NCBI RefSeq assembly: GCF_011758565.1
Contig: NZ_JAAMOX010000002.1
Coordinates: 248,001-312,000 of the forward strand
From: Lysinibacter cavernae
Lineage (GTDB): Bacteria; Actinomycetota; Actinomycetes; Actinomycetales; Microbacteriaceae
DNA length: 64,000 nt
Reading direction: 5' to 3'
The translations under genes were made by a program, and so were the position numbers. Below, in pieces: positions 44,919 to 53,778 of the stretch. Under the pieces are notes generated by a model that did no database searches, was not told where the DNA came from, and saw only the letters and a program-made list of their open reading frames with translations. Positions within the stretch are counted from its first letter, which is position 1. Every line of letters begins with the position of its first letter.

Positions 44919-45949
44919 CGGTTTACTCCCTGCTGGTTCTGGTCAAACGACTGGTTTTGGTCAAACGGCGGTGCTGGAACAGCCGGCGCCTGGTTGAAGT
45001 TCTGGGCCCCACCGTGCAATACGGCCCTCGGGTCAAACCCTGCCGCCGCATCGGTTTGGTATTCAACGTCTTCACGGGTGAGGTTGAGGTAGGCGTCTTC
45101 GAGCGAGCCGGTCATGGTCCGCAGTTCAAACAGCACGACCCCGACGGAGGCTGCAAGCTCGCCAACGCGTTCGATGGGAAGACCGGTCACGTCGAGCAGC
45201 TGAGGCTCGGAGTTGCTCACGGTAACCCCTGCTCCGGCCAGCACGGCCTGCAGCTGAGGAATGTGCGGGGTACGAACCCGAACGGTTGTGGCGGTCGCAG
45301 AGCCGACCAGCTGATCAACGGGCGCGTCGGCAATGATGCGGCCGCGGCCGAGGACGATGATGTGATCGGCGGTCTGGGCCATCTCGCTCATAAGGTGGCT
45401 CGACAGCAACACGGTCTTTCCCTGGGCGGCCAGCCCACGAACCAGCTGGCGCACCCAGAGCACGCCATCCGGGTCAAGGCCGTTCACGGGCTCGTCAAGG
45501 ATGAGAGTTTGTGGGTCACCAAGCAGGGCGGCCGCGATGCCGAGGCGCTGGCCCATTCCCAGCGAGAATCCGCCAACACGCTTGCCAGCAACCGAGCTCA
45601 GGCCGGTCATCTCAATGACCTGGTCAACCCGGCTGTTTGGGATGCGGTGGGTCGCTGCGAGTGCGCGAAGGTGGCTGCGTGCGCTGCGACCCGTGTGCAC
45701 AGCCTTTGCATCAAGCAGGGCACCAACTTCGTGCAGTGGCGCCGCGTGCTGGGCGTAGGGGCGGCCGTTCACAATCACGCTTCCGTGAGTTGGTCGATCA
45801 AGCCCGACGATCATGCGCATCGTGGTCGATTTTCCGGCGCCGTTTGGGCCGAGGAAGCCGGTGACTTGACCTGGGCGCACGGTAAACGTCACCCCGTCGA
45901 CGGCTGTCTTTGAGCCGTATCGCTTCGTGAGGTTTTGTGCCTCGATCAT
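44915..45949 (-). CDS. ABC transporter ATP-binding protein
   Basis: A 344-residue ATPase paired with the next permease. It has GFLGPNGAGKSTTMRMIVGL, the signature FSLGMGQRLGIAAALLG and Walker B LILDEPVNGLDPDG, all typical of DrrA/BcrA-type drug exporters. After the nucleotide domain (about 300 residues) comes a Pro/Gln tail ending in a short duplicated FDQNQ, visible in DNA as a repeat near 44940-44970. First gene of the four-gene operon ATPase-permease-kinase-regulator. Confidence 0.93.
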   Translation of the reverse strand: MIEAQNLTKRYGSKTAVDGVTFTVRPGQVTGFLGPNGAGKSTTMRMIVGLDRPTHGSVIVNGRPYAQHAAPLHEVGALLDAKAVHTGRSARSHLRALAATHRIPNSRVDQVIEMTGLSSVAGKRVGGFSLGMGQRLGIAAALLGDPQTLILDEPVNGLDPDGVLWVRQLVRGLAAQGKTVLLSSHLMSEMAQTADHIIVLGRGRIIADAPVDQLVGSATATTVRVRTPHIPQLQAVLAGAGVTVSNSEPQLLDVTGLPIERVGELAASVGVVLFELRTMTGSLEDAYLNLTREDVEYQTDAAAGFDPRAVLHGGAQNFNQAPAVPAPPFDQNQSFDQNQQGVNR

Positions 45950-46079
45950 GTGGTTCTCCGTTTCATGTGGGCAGGTACATTGATTACATTACGGACGGGG
46001 GGATAACCTTCGCGTCCACCGCAGGGCTGATTAAACGATATGCCCTCGTGGCACCGAGGTACCATTCGGCGGTCGGGTC

Positions 46080-47042
46080 TTAACTGTTGGCGAAGCGGTC
46101 GGTGGCCTCGATGAGGGCCGAAAGGATGCCCGGTTCGGTCACGGCGTGCCCGGCATCCGGCACCATCGTGAACTCGGCTTCGGGCCAGGCCTTGTGCAGG
46201 TCCCAGGCTGTCGTCGGCGGGGTGCACATGTCGTAGCGGCCCTGCACAATGACGCCGGGGATGCCTTTGAGACGCCCGGCGTTAGCGATCAGTTGGTTCG
46301 GTTCGAGCCAGCCTCGGTTGATGAAGTAGTGGTTCTCGATGCGGGCGAATGCTACGGCGTGCTCGCGGTCGGCTTCTGACGCCGCGATTGCCTCGGTGTC
46401 TGGGTGCAGACGAATCGTCGATTGTTCCCAGACAGTCCAAGCGATGGCGGCGGGAATATGCACTTCTGGGTCTGGGTCAGAAAGCAGCCGATTGTACGCA
46501 CCAACAAAGTCACCACGCTCAGATTCGGGAACGGGGGCGACATACTTTTCCCAAAAATCGGGGAAGACCGCCGAGGCACCCTGCTGGTAGAACCAGTTGA
46601 TCTCGCTGTCGCGAAGGGTGAAAATGCCCCGCACAATAAGTTCGCTCACTCGCTCCGGGTACTGTTCGGCGTATGCAAGGGCGAGGGTGCTGCCCCATGA
46701 GCCACCAAAGACCTGCCAGCGATCTGCGTCGACCCTGACCCGAAGCTTTTCCATGTCGGCGATGAGGTGCTGGGTGGTGTTCGTGGAGAGATCCGCATCC
46801 GGAGCACTGGCGTGCGGGGTGCTTTTGCCACAACCGCGCTGGTCAAACAGGATAATGCGGTACTTCTCGGGGTCAAATAAGCGGCGATGCAGCGGGGATG
46901 TTCCGCCTCCGGGGCCGCCGTGCAAGAATACGACGGGTTTTCCGTCGGAGTTGCCCGACTCTTCCCAGTAGATACGGTTGCCGTCGCCGGTATCGAGCAT
47001 GCCGGTTTCGTTAGGTTCAATCTCGGGGTACAGGTCAGCCAT
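46080..47042 (-). CDS. pip: Proline iminopeptidase
   Basis: Removes N-terminal proline from peptides; alpha/beta-hydrolase fold. The 320-residue protein has the oxyanion region HGGPGGGTSP, the nucleophile elbow GGSWGSTLALAYAE, the family stretch IILFDQRGCGKSTPHA, Asp in GRYDMCTPP and the catalytic His in PDAGHAVTE. No signal peptide, so cytoplasmic. It stands alone between the exporter operon and an acyl-CoA oxidase gene. Confidence 0.94.
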   Translation of the reverse strand: MADLYPEIEPNETGMLDTGDGNRIYWEESGNSDGKPVVFLHGGPGGGTSPLHRRLFDPEKYRIILFDQRGCGKSTPHASAPDADLSTNTTQHLIADMEKLRVRVDADRWQVFGGSWGSTLALAYAEQYPERVSELIVRGIFTLRDSEINWFYQQGASAVFPDFWEKYVAPVPESERGDFVGAYNRLLSDPDPEVHIPAAIAWTVWEQSTIRLHPDTEAIAASEADREHAVAFARIENHYFINRGWLEPNQLIANAGRLKGIPGVIVQGRYDMCTPPTTAWDLHKAWPEAEFTMVPDAGHAVTEPGILSALIEATDRFANS

Positions 47043-47114
47043 TCCTCAACCGTACTCCGCTTCGTCTGGTGGCGCTCAAGAGATCACGCCGCGCACCCCT
47101 CAAACCATTCGAGA

Positions 47115-47160
47115 TGACCCAAATGTGCCTATTCTTTGACAAATAGGCACATTTGGGTCA
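47115..47160. repeat. Perfect 19-bp inverted repeat
   Basis: 47115-47133 (TGACCCAAATGTGCCTATT) is exactly reverse-complementary to 47142-47160, with an 8-base loop. It lies 55 bases past the acyl-CoA oxidase gene (leftward) and upstream of the iminopeptidase gene. It may end transcription, but the sequence is AT-rich rather than GC-rich, similar in kind to the palindrome at 28512-28567. Confidence 0.85.
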
Positions 47161-47203
47161 GGTGGATTCGCCGCGGGGATCGCGGTGGGGCGGGGTTGGG
47201 CCG

Positions 47204-49279
47204 CTAACGCTTCTTTGCCTTTAGCGTTTTCTCGTGGACGGGCTCGTTGCCATCGCGGCGCAACTGCTCGTAGTACGCGCGCGCCTCGTCTTGGCGGGCC
47301 TTCTCTGCCCCCGTTGCGATGGGGGCGCGCACGTGCGCCGGCGTGTAGCCAAAGGTCTCAACCAGGTCGAGTGAGTACGGCCGGATACGCGCAACCAGGC
47401 GGTCAACATACGCGGTAACGGCTTCTGCTCGCTGTCCTGAAAGGCGGCCGTTGATGAGATACCAGGCAGCGTGCTTCTCGATGAGGCTGAGCCCGAACAG
47501 ATCCCGCAACCAGGTCAGGATCTGCTTGTTACCGCTGTCGGAGGTGGACTCGACGGCCTCGGTGAAGGCCTCCCACTGCAACAGTTCACCGTGCGCCCGA
47601 GCTGCCTCGATGAGTTGGTTCTGATTCTCGTTGAAGAGTCGAGCGCCCTCTTCTTTCGAAAGCTTCGAGGCATCCTTGAGGCGGTCGGCGATGGTGGCAA
47701 TCATGGTGCTGACCCTGCCGGTGAGGAGCTCACGCTGATACTCGGTTTCGCGGACGTGCCCGACCGACCGACCGGTGGAGCCGAGGTCTGAAACGTTCTG
47801 GATAAGCTGGCGAAGGCCGGTACCGTGCAGTACGGTGTCTCCCGCCCGGTCGGCCGCGTAACGGGCCATAACGCCAAAGTCTGCACCCTTAAACTTGCGG
47901 CTGTAATCGCCGAGGAGACGCTTGGCCACAAGCTGGAGCAGCACGTTGTTATCGCCCTCGAAGGTGACATAGATGTCAAGATCGGCGCGAAGACCGGTGA
48001 GTCGGTTTTCGGCAAGGAAGCCGGAACCACCACACGCCTCGCGGCACTCTTGCAGGGTGTCCAGCGCGGCCCACGTTGACAAGGATTTGAGCGCAGCGGC
48101 CAGCGTCTCAAGATCTTCACGGTTCTGATCTGAGTCGTCTCGCCCGCTGAAGACCTCGTCGAATTTGACGAGCAGCTGTTCGTGCGCAAACGTAACCGCA
48201 AAGGTTTCGGCGAGTTTCGGGATGAGGCGCCGCTGGTGACGCTGGTAGTCGAGGATGACCTGCTCTTGTTTGCCGTCTCCAGCGACAAACTGCCGACGCT
48301 CAGAACCATAGGTGAGCGCGATTTGCAGCCCAAGCTTCATCGCGGCAGCCGCGGCGCCATCGAGTGAGACGCGACCCTGAACCAGCGTGCCAATCATCGT
48401 GAAGAATCGGCGACCTGGGCTGTCGATCGGGCTCGTGTAGCTCCCGTCTTCAGCAACGTCACCGTAGCGGTTGAGCAGGTTTTCGCGAGGGATGCGGACA
48501 TCGGTGAAGTGCAGCCGGCCGTTATCGATGCCGTTGAGGCCACCCTTGAGGCCGTCATCATCGCCGCCAATACCAGGCAGGAAGTTGCCAGATGCGTCAC
48601 GGAGGGGGACGTAAAAGGCGTGAACACCGTGGTTTACACCCTTGGTAATCAGCTGTGCAAACAAGACACACGCAATGCCGTGCAGGGCGGCGTTGCCAAG
48701 GTAATCTTTCCAGGCACCACGGAACGGGGTATTGATGACAAACTCGCCGGTGGCCTCGTCAAACGTTGCCGTGGTTGCGATGCTCGCAACATCCGACCCG
48801 TGTCCGGTTTCAGTCATGGCAAAGGCGCCAGGAATCTCAAGGTTGATGACCTGAGGCAGCCATTTCTTGTGGTGCGGGGCTGTGCCGAGGTGCAGGATTG
48901 CAGCCCCAAAGAGGCCCCACTGCACGCCAGACTTGATCTGCAACGATGGGTCGGCGGTCACAAGCTCTTCAAAGGCAGCAATATTGCCACCGTGGTTATC
49001 GCCGCCACCAACGGATGTTGGATAGGCGCGCTGGATAGCGCCTTCGTCAACAAGGATCTTGAGCTGGCCGAGCACACGCGTGCGGTGCTCATCCATGCTG
49101 AGGCCATTCACCTGATGGAGCTCAGGTTTTGCCGCGGTAACGCGGGCCTCGAGCCGCTCTTTCTTCCACGTTCCGAGAAGCTGGTCAGCAAGTGCCGCAA
49201 CATTCAGCTGCGGAGCACCCTGGTCTGTGGCGCGTGCTGCGCCGGAAGTTGTTGTCACAGAGGAAGCAGTGTCTACCAT
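47204..49279 (-). CDS. Acyl-CoA oxidase/dehydrogenase family protein
   Basis: A 691-residue flavoprotein of acyl-CoA oxidase size (dehydrogenases are about 380-400). It shows AMTETGHGSDVASIATTATF (FAD/substrate region), LVQGRVSLDGAAAAAMKLGL, ECREACGGSGFLAENRL, and FEGDNNVLLQLVAKRLL, whose Glu is the catalytic base in acyl-CoA oxidases. It would start beta-oxidation with oxygen or another acceptor. The head is Ser/Thr-rich, and the tail ends in KTLKAKKR. AAGGA lies upstream of the ATG. No other fatty-acid gene is adjacent. Confidence 0.9.
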   Translation of the reverse strand: MVDTASSVTTTSGAARATDQGAPQLNVAALADQLLGTWKKERLEARVTAAKPELHQVNGLSMDEHRTRVLGQLKILVDEGAIQRAYPTSVGGGDNHGGNIAAFEELVTADPSLQIKSGVQWGLFGAAILHLGTAPHHKKWLPQVINLEIPGAFAMTETGHGSDVASIATTATFDEATGEFVINTPFRGAWKDYLGNAALHGIACVLFAQLITKGVNHGVHAFYVPLRDASGNFLPGIGGDDDGLKGGLNGIDNGRLHFTDVRIPRENLLNRYGDVAEDGSYTSPIDSPGRRFFTMIGTLVQGRVSLDGAAAAAMKLGLQIALTYGSERRQFVAGDGKQEQVILDYQRHQRRLIPKLAETFAVTFAHEQLLVKFDEVFSGRDDSDQNREDLETLAAALKSLSTWAALDTLQECREACGGSGFLAENRLTGLRADLDIYVTFEGDNNVLLQLVAKRLLGDYSRKFKGADFGVMARYAADRAGDTVLHGTGLRQLIQNVSDLGSTGRSVGHVRETEYQRELLTGRVSTMIATIADRLKDASKLSKEEGARLFNENQNQLIEAARAHGELLQWEAFTEAVESTSDSGNKQILTWLRDLFGLSLIEKHAAWYLINGRLSGQRAEAVTAYVDRLVARIRPYSLDLVETFGYTPAHVRAPIATGAEKARQDEARAYYEQLRRDGNEPVHEKTLKAKKR

Positions 49280-49613
49280 CGTTGGTCCTTCGTCACTTCA
49301 AGAAATAAGCGTTGAACACCAACGCTAAGTCGGACCTCTGGCAGCGCACAACCTCCCGTTCGGTCCGCACAAATTCGGTCGGCGGGCATCGAACACAACT
49401 AGAGACTACCTACAACCCACACGTGAGTGCTTCGCAGAGAATCAACAATTCGCAGCCAAACTGGAATGCCGCAAGACATCGGTTTACCTTGTCGCGGCAA
49501 CGCTACTCACCATCGAGAGCCAAAAACCACCCTTACGCGAGGAAACAATTGCTACCGTATGACTACCCAGTCTCACCGCAGCCAGCCCAAGCCGAAAGCC
49601 GCCACCAATCACC
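49280..49613. other. Divergent intergenic region, no gene seen
   Basis: The 334 bp between the acyl-CoA oxidase and EamA genes must contain both promoters. Short open frames here have a codon pattern unlike real genes. A TTCGGTC repeat (49359-49365 and 49374-49380) is the only notable feature. No RNA element is recognisable to me. Confidence 0.4.
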
Positions 49614-50534
49614 GTGTCCGTCAACAGCACAACCCCACCGCCCCGCACGAGCACGTTTGCGCGACCTGATGGGCCGCTGAGCCGCAAGAACGTCCTCATG
49701 GCCGCCGCACTCGTACTCGCGGGCTCGCTCGGAGTCCAGGTTTCATCTGCACTCGCGTCCGGGCTCTTCTCGACGTTCGGGACCCTCGGCACCAGCTCCC
49801 TCAGGTTCCTTGTCGCAGCTCTCATCCTGCTGGCCATCTTCCGACCAAAGCTGCGAGGGAGATCACGCAGCAACTGGCTCGGGATAGCAATCTACGGCGC
49901 CTCAATGGCAGCCATGAATATGTGCTTGTACGCCGCGATCGAACGGCTACCGCTCGGTGTCGCGGTAACGCTCGAATTCTTGGGGCCAATCACCGTGGCG
50001 CTCCTCGCCTCCCGCCGGATAACCGAGGCGCTCTGCGCCGTCGGGGCGCTCGCCGGTGTTGTGCTCATCGCGGGCCCTGGCGGCCACTTCGACCTCATCG
50101 GATACGCCTTCGGGCTCGGGGCTGCGCTCTTCTTTGGCCTCTACACCGTCTTTTCAGCGCGCGTTGGGAAGACAAACGACAGTATGAGCGGCCTCGCGTT
50201 GTCCGTTGCGTTTGCCGCTGTGCTCTCGCTCCCATTTGGCATTCCGGTGCTCCATCTGGTTGATCTCAACAGCGCTGGCATTTTGCTCGTCTCAGCTACC
50301 ATTGGCGTTGTCCTCACCTTTACGGCTGACACTCTCGCCGCAAGGGTATCCTCGTCGAGGGTAGTTGGCACGCTCTTCAGCATCGACCCTGTTGTTGGAG
50401 CCGTCGCCGGCGCCGTTATCCTTGGCCAATCGCTGACCCTCACCGCGGTCCTCGGCATTGTTGCCGTCGTTGGTTCGGGTGCCGCACTCGTCTGGGCTTC
50501 GGGGAGCAACCCCCCGCACGTGCCGGAACGCTAG
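49614..50534 (+). CDS. EamA-family (RhtA-like) transporter
   Basis: A 306-residue protein with ten hydrophobic segments in two EamA repeats and the stretch MCLYAAIERLPLGVAVTLEFLGP, which is very like the paralogue at 26370. RhtA-type exporters move threonine, homoserine or other metabolites. The chosen GTG has no good ribosome site; an ATG at residue 29 would remove only a Pro/Thr-rich head. Its stop lies next to that of CopC (convergent, 1 bp apart). Confidence 0.85.
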   Translation: MSVNSTTPPPRTSTFARPDGPLSRKNVLMAAALVLAGSLGVQVSSALASGLFSTFGTLGTSSLRFLVAALILLAIFRPKLRGRSRSNWLGIAIYGASMAAMNMCLYAAIERLPLGVAVTLEFLGPITVALLASRRITEALCAVGALAGVVLIAGPGGHFDLIGYAFGLGAALFFGLYTVFSARVGKTNDSMSGLALSVAFAAVLSLPFGIPVLHLVDLNSAGILLVSATIGVVLTFTADTLAARVSSSRVVGTLFSIDPVVGAVAGAVILGQSLTLTAVLGIVAVVGSGAALVWASGSNPPHVPER

Positions 50535-50535
50535 G

Positions 50536-51150
50536 TTATTCAGTTGGCGGCAGCGGCGAACGCTTTGCCTTCACAATCACCAGCAGCACCGTTCCGCCAA
50601 CAGCGGCAACGGCAACGGCAATCCAAAGCACGGTTACCCAAACGCTTTCGCCCTGGACGGGCGCATCAGTCGCTTCGTGGATCTCCTGATTATCAACGCT
50701 CGACCCAGACACTCCGCACACTGGTTGCGTCTTGAGCCCGTTGGCGATCGGCTCGCCCTCAGCCGGGTCCCAGGTGAAGTTGAACGTTCCTTCGGTTGCG
50801 TGACCATCGATTGAGGTGAAGAGATAGGTCACGGTGTATTTGCCTGAGGCACCAAGCTCGGCGGTTCCGGTAACCGAGTTGCCATCAACAACGGCGCAGC
50901 CATCGTTATAAAACAGCCCGTCCGGGCCCTCGACGATCATGGCTGAGGCCTCAAGATCGATGAGTGCATCGTTCGTGGTCACGCTGAGCTCTTTTGGCTG
51001 CACTGTTACGATCGAGTCTGCCTCCGGCGACGTGCCAATGACCTGATTATGAGCGAGCCCTGCCGTGGCAGGCCCGATGGTCAGGGCGGTGGCCGCACCT
51101 GCGATCAGCAGCAGTCTGGGAAGAACGCCAAAGGTCTTACGAGTACGCAT
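50536..51150 (-). CDS. CopC domain copper-binding protein, membrane anchored
   Basis: A 204-residue secreted protein with a signal peptide ending before HNQVIGTSP, so that a His would be near the mature N-terminus as in CopC copper sites. The domain has the usual SIDGHATEGTFNF. A C-terminal helix (about 171-192) anchors it to the membrane, followed by basic residues. It overlaps the YcnI-like gene by one base (TAATG). Probably binds Cu(II) outside the cell; the CopD partner is absent. Confidence 0.9.
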   Translation of the reverse strand: MRTRKTFGVLPRLLLIAGAATALTIGPATAGLAHNQVIGTSPEADSIVTVQPKELSVTTNDALIDLEASAMIVEGPDGLFYNDGCAVVDGNSVTGTAELGASGKYTVTYLFTSIDGHATEGTFNFTWDPAEGEPIANGLKTQPVCGVSGSSVDNQEIHEATDAPVQGESVWVTVLWIAVAVAAVGGTVLLVIVKAKRSPLPPTE

Positions 51151-51890
51151 TAGTTGCCTCCATCACTGAGCTTCTGCTCGGTCTGCTGTGGTGCGGACAC
51201 CGTGGAGGGCCGGCGCCGCAGCTGTCGGTTGAGGGTGAAGACCGAAGCCGCCGCCCCTGCACCCAGTATGAGTGCAACAACGGCCAAGACGCGAGCAAGA
51301 ATATCTGGCTGTGGTTCGGTTTCGGTTGCGGGAGTGGCGGATGCCTCATGCTCGGTTGCCTCTTTGGCATCCGAGGCGTGTCCGTGGCCACCCTCTGCGC
51401 TCGCGGCGGTCACCTCAACGGTTGGTGCCGGAAGCTCAAGGTCATCTTCCGACTGACCATCGGCGGCGATATCGGCCCAGTTGGTCTCGCCGGTTTCGCA
51501 GATCTGGCGCACGGGGAAGTCGAGCGTCTGCCCCTCGGCATCTGCTGGCAGAGCGACCTGGACGGTGACCGTGTCGCGGAGCCCATCGGCAACTGGCGAC
51601 AGCGCCGTGTAGCGAACCGTGTCGACGTGGTCGCCAGTCTTCTCAGTCGTGACGCTCCAGGCTGGGTTGACGTTTGGAACTGCCGAGACGATCGAGTCTG
51701 GGACGCTGATTTCGAGGGCGGTGGTTGGTGAGCCCTCGCATCCGTGCGCAAACGAGAAGGCGAGCTGCGCCGTTGAACCGGCAGCCGTCGAAGACGGATC
51801 TACGTGTACGTGCGCCTGCGCCGCTGGGGCAACCAGCACGGCAAGGGCAACGCCCGCGGTCACAGCTGTCGGAAGAACAAAGCGTTTCAT
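51150..51890 (-). CDS. YcnI family (DUF1775) copper-binding membrane protein
   Basis: A 246-residue protein with a signal peptide (APAAQA-HVHVDPSS; the His after cleavage and the Trp in NPAWSV match the copper site of YcnI), a beta-sandwich domain with HGCEGSPTTALEISVP, a His/Glu-rich linker, and a C-terminal membrane helix (about 203-225). YcnI and CopC are often paired in actinobacteria and Bacillus. Start ATG 51890 is chosen over an upstream in-frame codon because a signal peptide begins there. Confidence 0.9.
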   Translation of the reverse strand: MKRFVLPTAVTAGVALAVLVAPAAQAHVHVDPSSTAAGSTAQLAFSFAHGCEGSPTTALEISVPDSIVSAVPNVNPAWSVTTEKTGDHVDTVRYTALSPVADGLRDTVTVQVALPADAEGQTLDFPVRQICETGETNWADIAADGQSEDDLELPAPTVEVTAASAEGGHGHASDAKEATEHEASATPATETEPQPDILARVLAVVALILGAGAAASVFTLNRQLRRRPSTVSAPQQTEQKLSDGGN

Positions 51891-52070
51891 AGGGTCTTTC
51901 TGTCGAGAGTGCAACCGGTCAACGGGGGCTGCCCGTTTCCAGCAAGAGATGCAAAGCACATCAAGTCTAGATTGCGTCGCTGAGAGGGATCCGCGAGTGA
52001 ACAGGCCGCCAGAAATACCGAGCGACTACCATGGTTCTACGGGGACATTTTCGGACTGAGGACACAACAC

Positions 52071-52670
52071 ATGACGGACAGTTACAACGCACAGGGCGAC
52101 GCGAGCCAGGGGCCGCCCCCTCCGCCAGCGGAATCTGCGCTGCCCGCTGCTCCAACGTTCGGGACGCAGCCCCAATACCAGCCCCAATATCAGCCACAGC
52201 TCTACGGCGAAACGACACAGCAGGTCGTCCCGTACGGCCAGCCGCAACCATACGGCACACCATCGTACGGCCAGCCTGAATACGGTCAACCAGGATATGG
52301 TCAGCAACCCTACGCGCAGGCCGCATACGGTCAAGCCGGGTACAGCCAACAGGCATATTACGGCGGGGCATACGCAACCTACACGCCTCAGCCAAAGGGC
52401 CTGAGCATAACCGCTATGGTGCTCGGAATCGTCTCGTTCCTGTTTTTCTGGGTTTCGTTCTTCTTTATCTGGGCCGGCTTTGTTGTCCCAACGGCGGCCG
52501 TGGTGCTTGGCATTCTTGGCATTCGAAAGGAACCGTCTGGCAAAGGCATGTCGATTACCGGGCTCGTGCTTGGCGGCCTTTCGCTGCTCGGCTGGATCGC
52601 CACCGTTGCGATCATGCTCTCGATCTTTGCCATCGCCGTTGGCGCTGGGGCTGGCGCAGCAAGCTACTAG
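52071..52670 (+). CDS. DUF4190 domain membrane protein
   Basis: A 199-residue protein with a long N-terminal Gln/Tyr/Pro/Gly-rich low-complexity region (residues 20-105, repeated YGQP units) and a C-terminal DUF4190 domain made of two hydrophobic segments (about 112-145 and 158-190) around GILGIRKEPSGKGMSITGLVLG. Common in actinobacteria; function unknown. Followed by a strong terminator. Confidence 0.85.
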   Translation: MTDSYNAQGDASQGPPPPPAESALPAAPTFGTQPQYQPQYQPQLYGETTQQVVPYGQPQPYGTPSYGQPEYGQPGYGQQPYAQAAYGQAGYSQQAYYGGAYATYTPQPKGLSITAMVLGIVSFLFFWVSFFFIWAGFVVPTAAVVLGILGIRKEPSGKGMSITGLVLGGLSLLGWIATVAIMLSIFAIAVGAGAGAASY

Positions 52671-52703
52671 CCCCATCCAGCATCCCGCATAATCGGTGCG
52701 TGT

Positions 52704-52738
52704 AGCGGCTGACCACCTTTGGAAGGTGGTCAGCCGCT
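52704..52738. terminator. Bidirectional hairpin terminator
   Basis: A perfect 16-bp stem (52704-52719 with 52723-52738) and a TGG loop lie between the DUF4190 gene and the end of the leftward sugar operon. It ends 5 bases before the sugar operon's last stop codon, so it serves both transcripts. Confidence 0.88.
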
Positions 52739-52743
52739 TCGTT

Positions 52744-53778
52744 TTATCCGGCGACGACCACGCTGCCGGTTCGCGCGGATTCTTGGGCGGCCAACACAAT
52801 GTTCAGCGTACGGATACCAACGTTCGCGTCTGGCTGCGGCTGAATGCCCGTCCGTACGCCGTCAAGGAATGCATCAAGCATGATCCGATCGGTGTCAGAC
52901 CCGTACGGGATGAACACCGAGTTCTGCTCGGTCTCGGAGAACCCGCCAACATGCTGCGCAAAGGGATTGATCGAGGCAATCCCATCAGCGCCGACCACCT
53001 GCAGTGTCAGCCCACCCCAGGTGGGGGCATGGTCAGGCTGGCTCCAAGAACAGTCGATCGTTGCGATAAATCCGTTGGTATACGTAATCGTCACGAGTCC
53101 GCCCGTCTCTGCCTGCACCTGTGGCTTCTCTGCGTGCAACAACTGGTTGCTGACCGCGTGAACGGAGGCGGCCTCGAGCCCGGTCAGGGCATCAAGCAGG
53201 TCAGCAACGTGCACAATGTGATCAACCATCGCGCCGCCACCTGACAGCTCTGGATCGGTAAACCACGAGCGATCACCGACGGGAATCTTTCCGTTATTTG
53301 TTCCCGTCGCGGCAATCAGCTCGCCAAGCTCATCGTTGTTGACAATCGCTTGGAGGCGCTCAAACGCAGGCGAGAACCGCACGGGGTACGCCGTCATCAA
53401 AATGACTCCCGCTTGTTCACACGCCTCACGCATCGCGATGGCATCGACCGCCGTTGTGGCCAGTGGCTTCTCACAGAGGATGTGCGCACCAGCCGCAGCG
53501 GCGCGCTCTACGAGGGCGCGGTGCTTGGTGTTTTCGCTCGTCACGATCACGGCATCCGGAGCCCATGCCAGCAGCTCGTCGTACGTGTCTACGTACGTCA
53601 CGCCAAGACTTTCGGCGAAGGCGCGCCCACGCAGCTCACCGTCAGGCGCGGTTGCCCCGTCTGGGTCGGTCGTGATGAGCTCGACGCCAGGCCAATCGCG
53701 CAAGAGCTGCGCGTACGAACCCGCATGGACATGCGCAAAGGACAGAAGCCCAAGTCGGATGGTTGATGGCTGGTTCAC
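52744..53778 (-). CDS. Gfo/Idh/MocA family oxidoreductase (last gene of sugar operon)
   Basis: A 344-residue NAD(P)-dependent dehydrogenase-like protein. The N-terminal fold is a little diverged (RLGLLSFAHVHAGSYAQLL in place of the strict GxGxxG), then DAVIVTSENTKHRALVERAA and the catalytic-Lys motif CEKPLAT. The C-terminal domain has GGGAMVDHIVHVADLLDAL. It probably oxidises or epimerises a sugar or cyclitol brought in by the ABC importer of the same operon. Co-translated with the upstream paralogue (ATGA). Confidence 0.88.
   Translation of the reverse strand: MNQPSTIRLGLLSFAHVHAGSYAQLLRDWPGVELITTDPDGATAPDGELRGRAFAESLGVTYVDTYDELLAWAPDAVIVTSENTKHRALVERAAAAGAHILCEKPLATTAVDAIAMREACEQAGVILMTAYPVRFSPAFERLQAIVNNDELGELIAATGTNNGKIPVGDRSWFTDPELSGGGAMVDHIVHVADLLDALTGLEAASVHAVSNQLLHAEKPQVQAETGGLVTITYTNGFIATIDCSWSQPDHAPTWGGLTLQVVGADGIASINPFAQHVGGFSETEQNSVFIPYGSDTDRIMLDAFLDGVRTGIQPQPDANVGIRTLNIVLAAQESARTGSVVVAG

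Noticed and set aside
44855-45913. A 352-codon plus-strand open frame
   Set aside because: Antisense to the ABC ATPase, whose Walker and signature motifs are intact.
49359-49382. TTCGGTC direct repeat as a TetR/FadR operator before the acyl-CoA oxidase
   Set aside because: The repeat is short, direct rather than palindromic, and no regulator lies nearby; not strong enough to report as a site.
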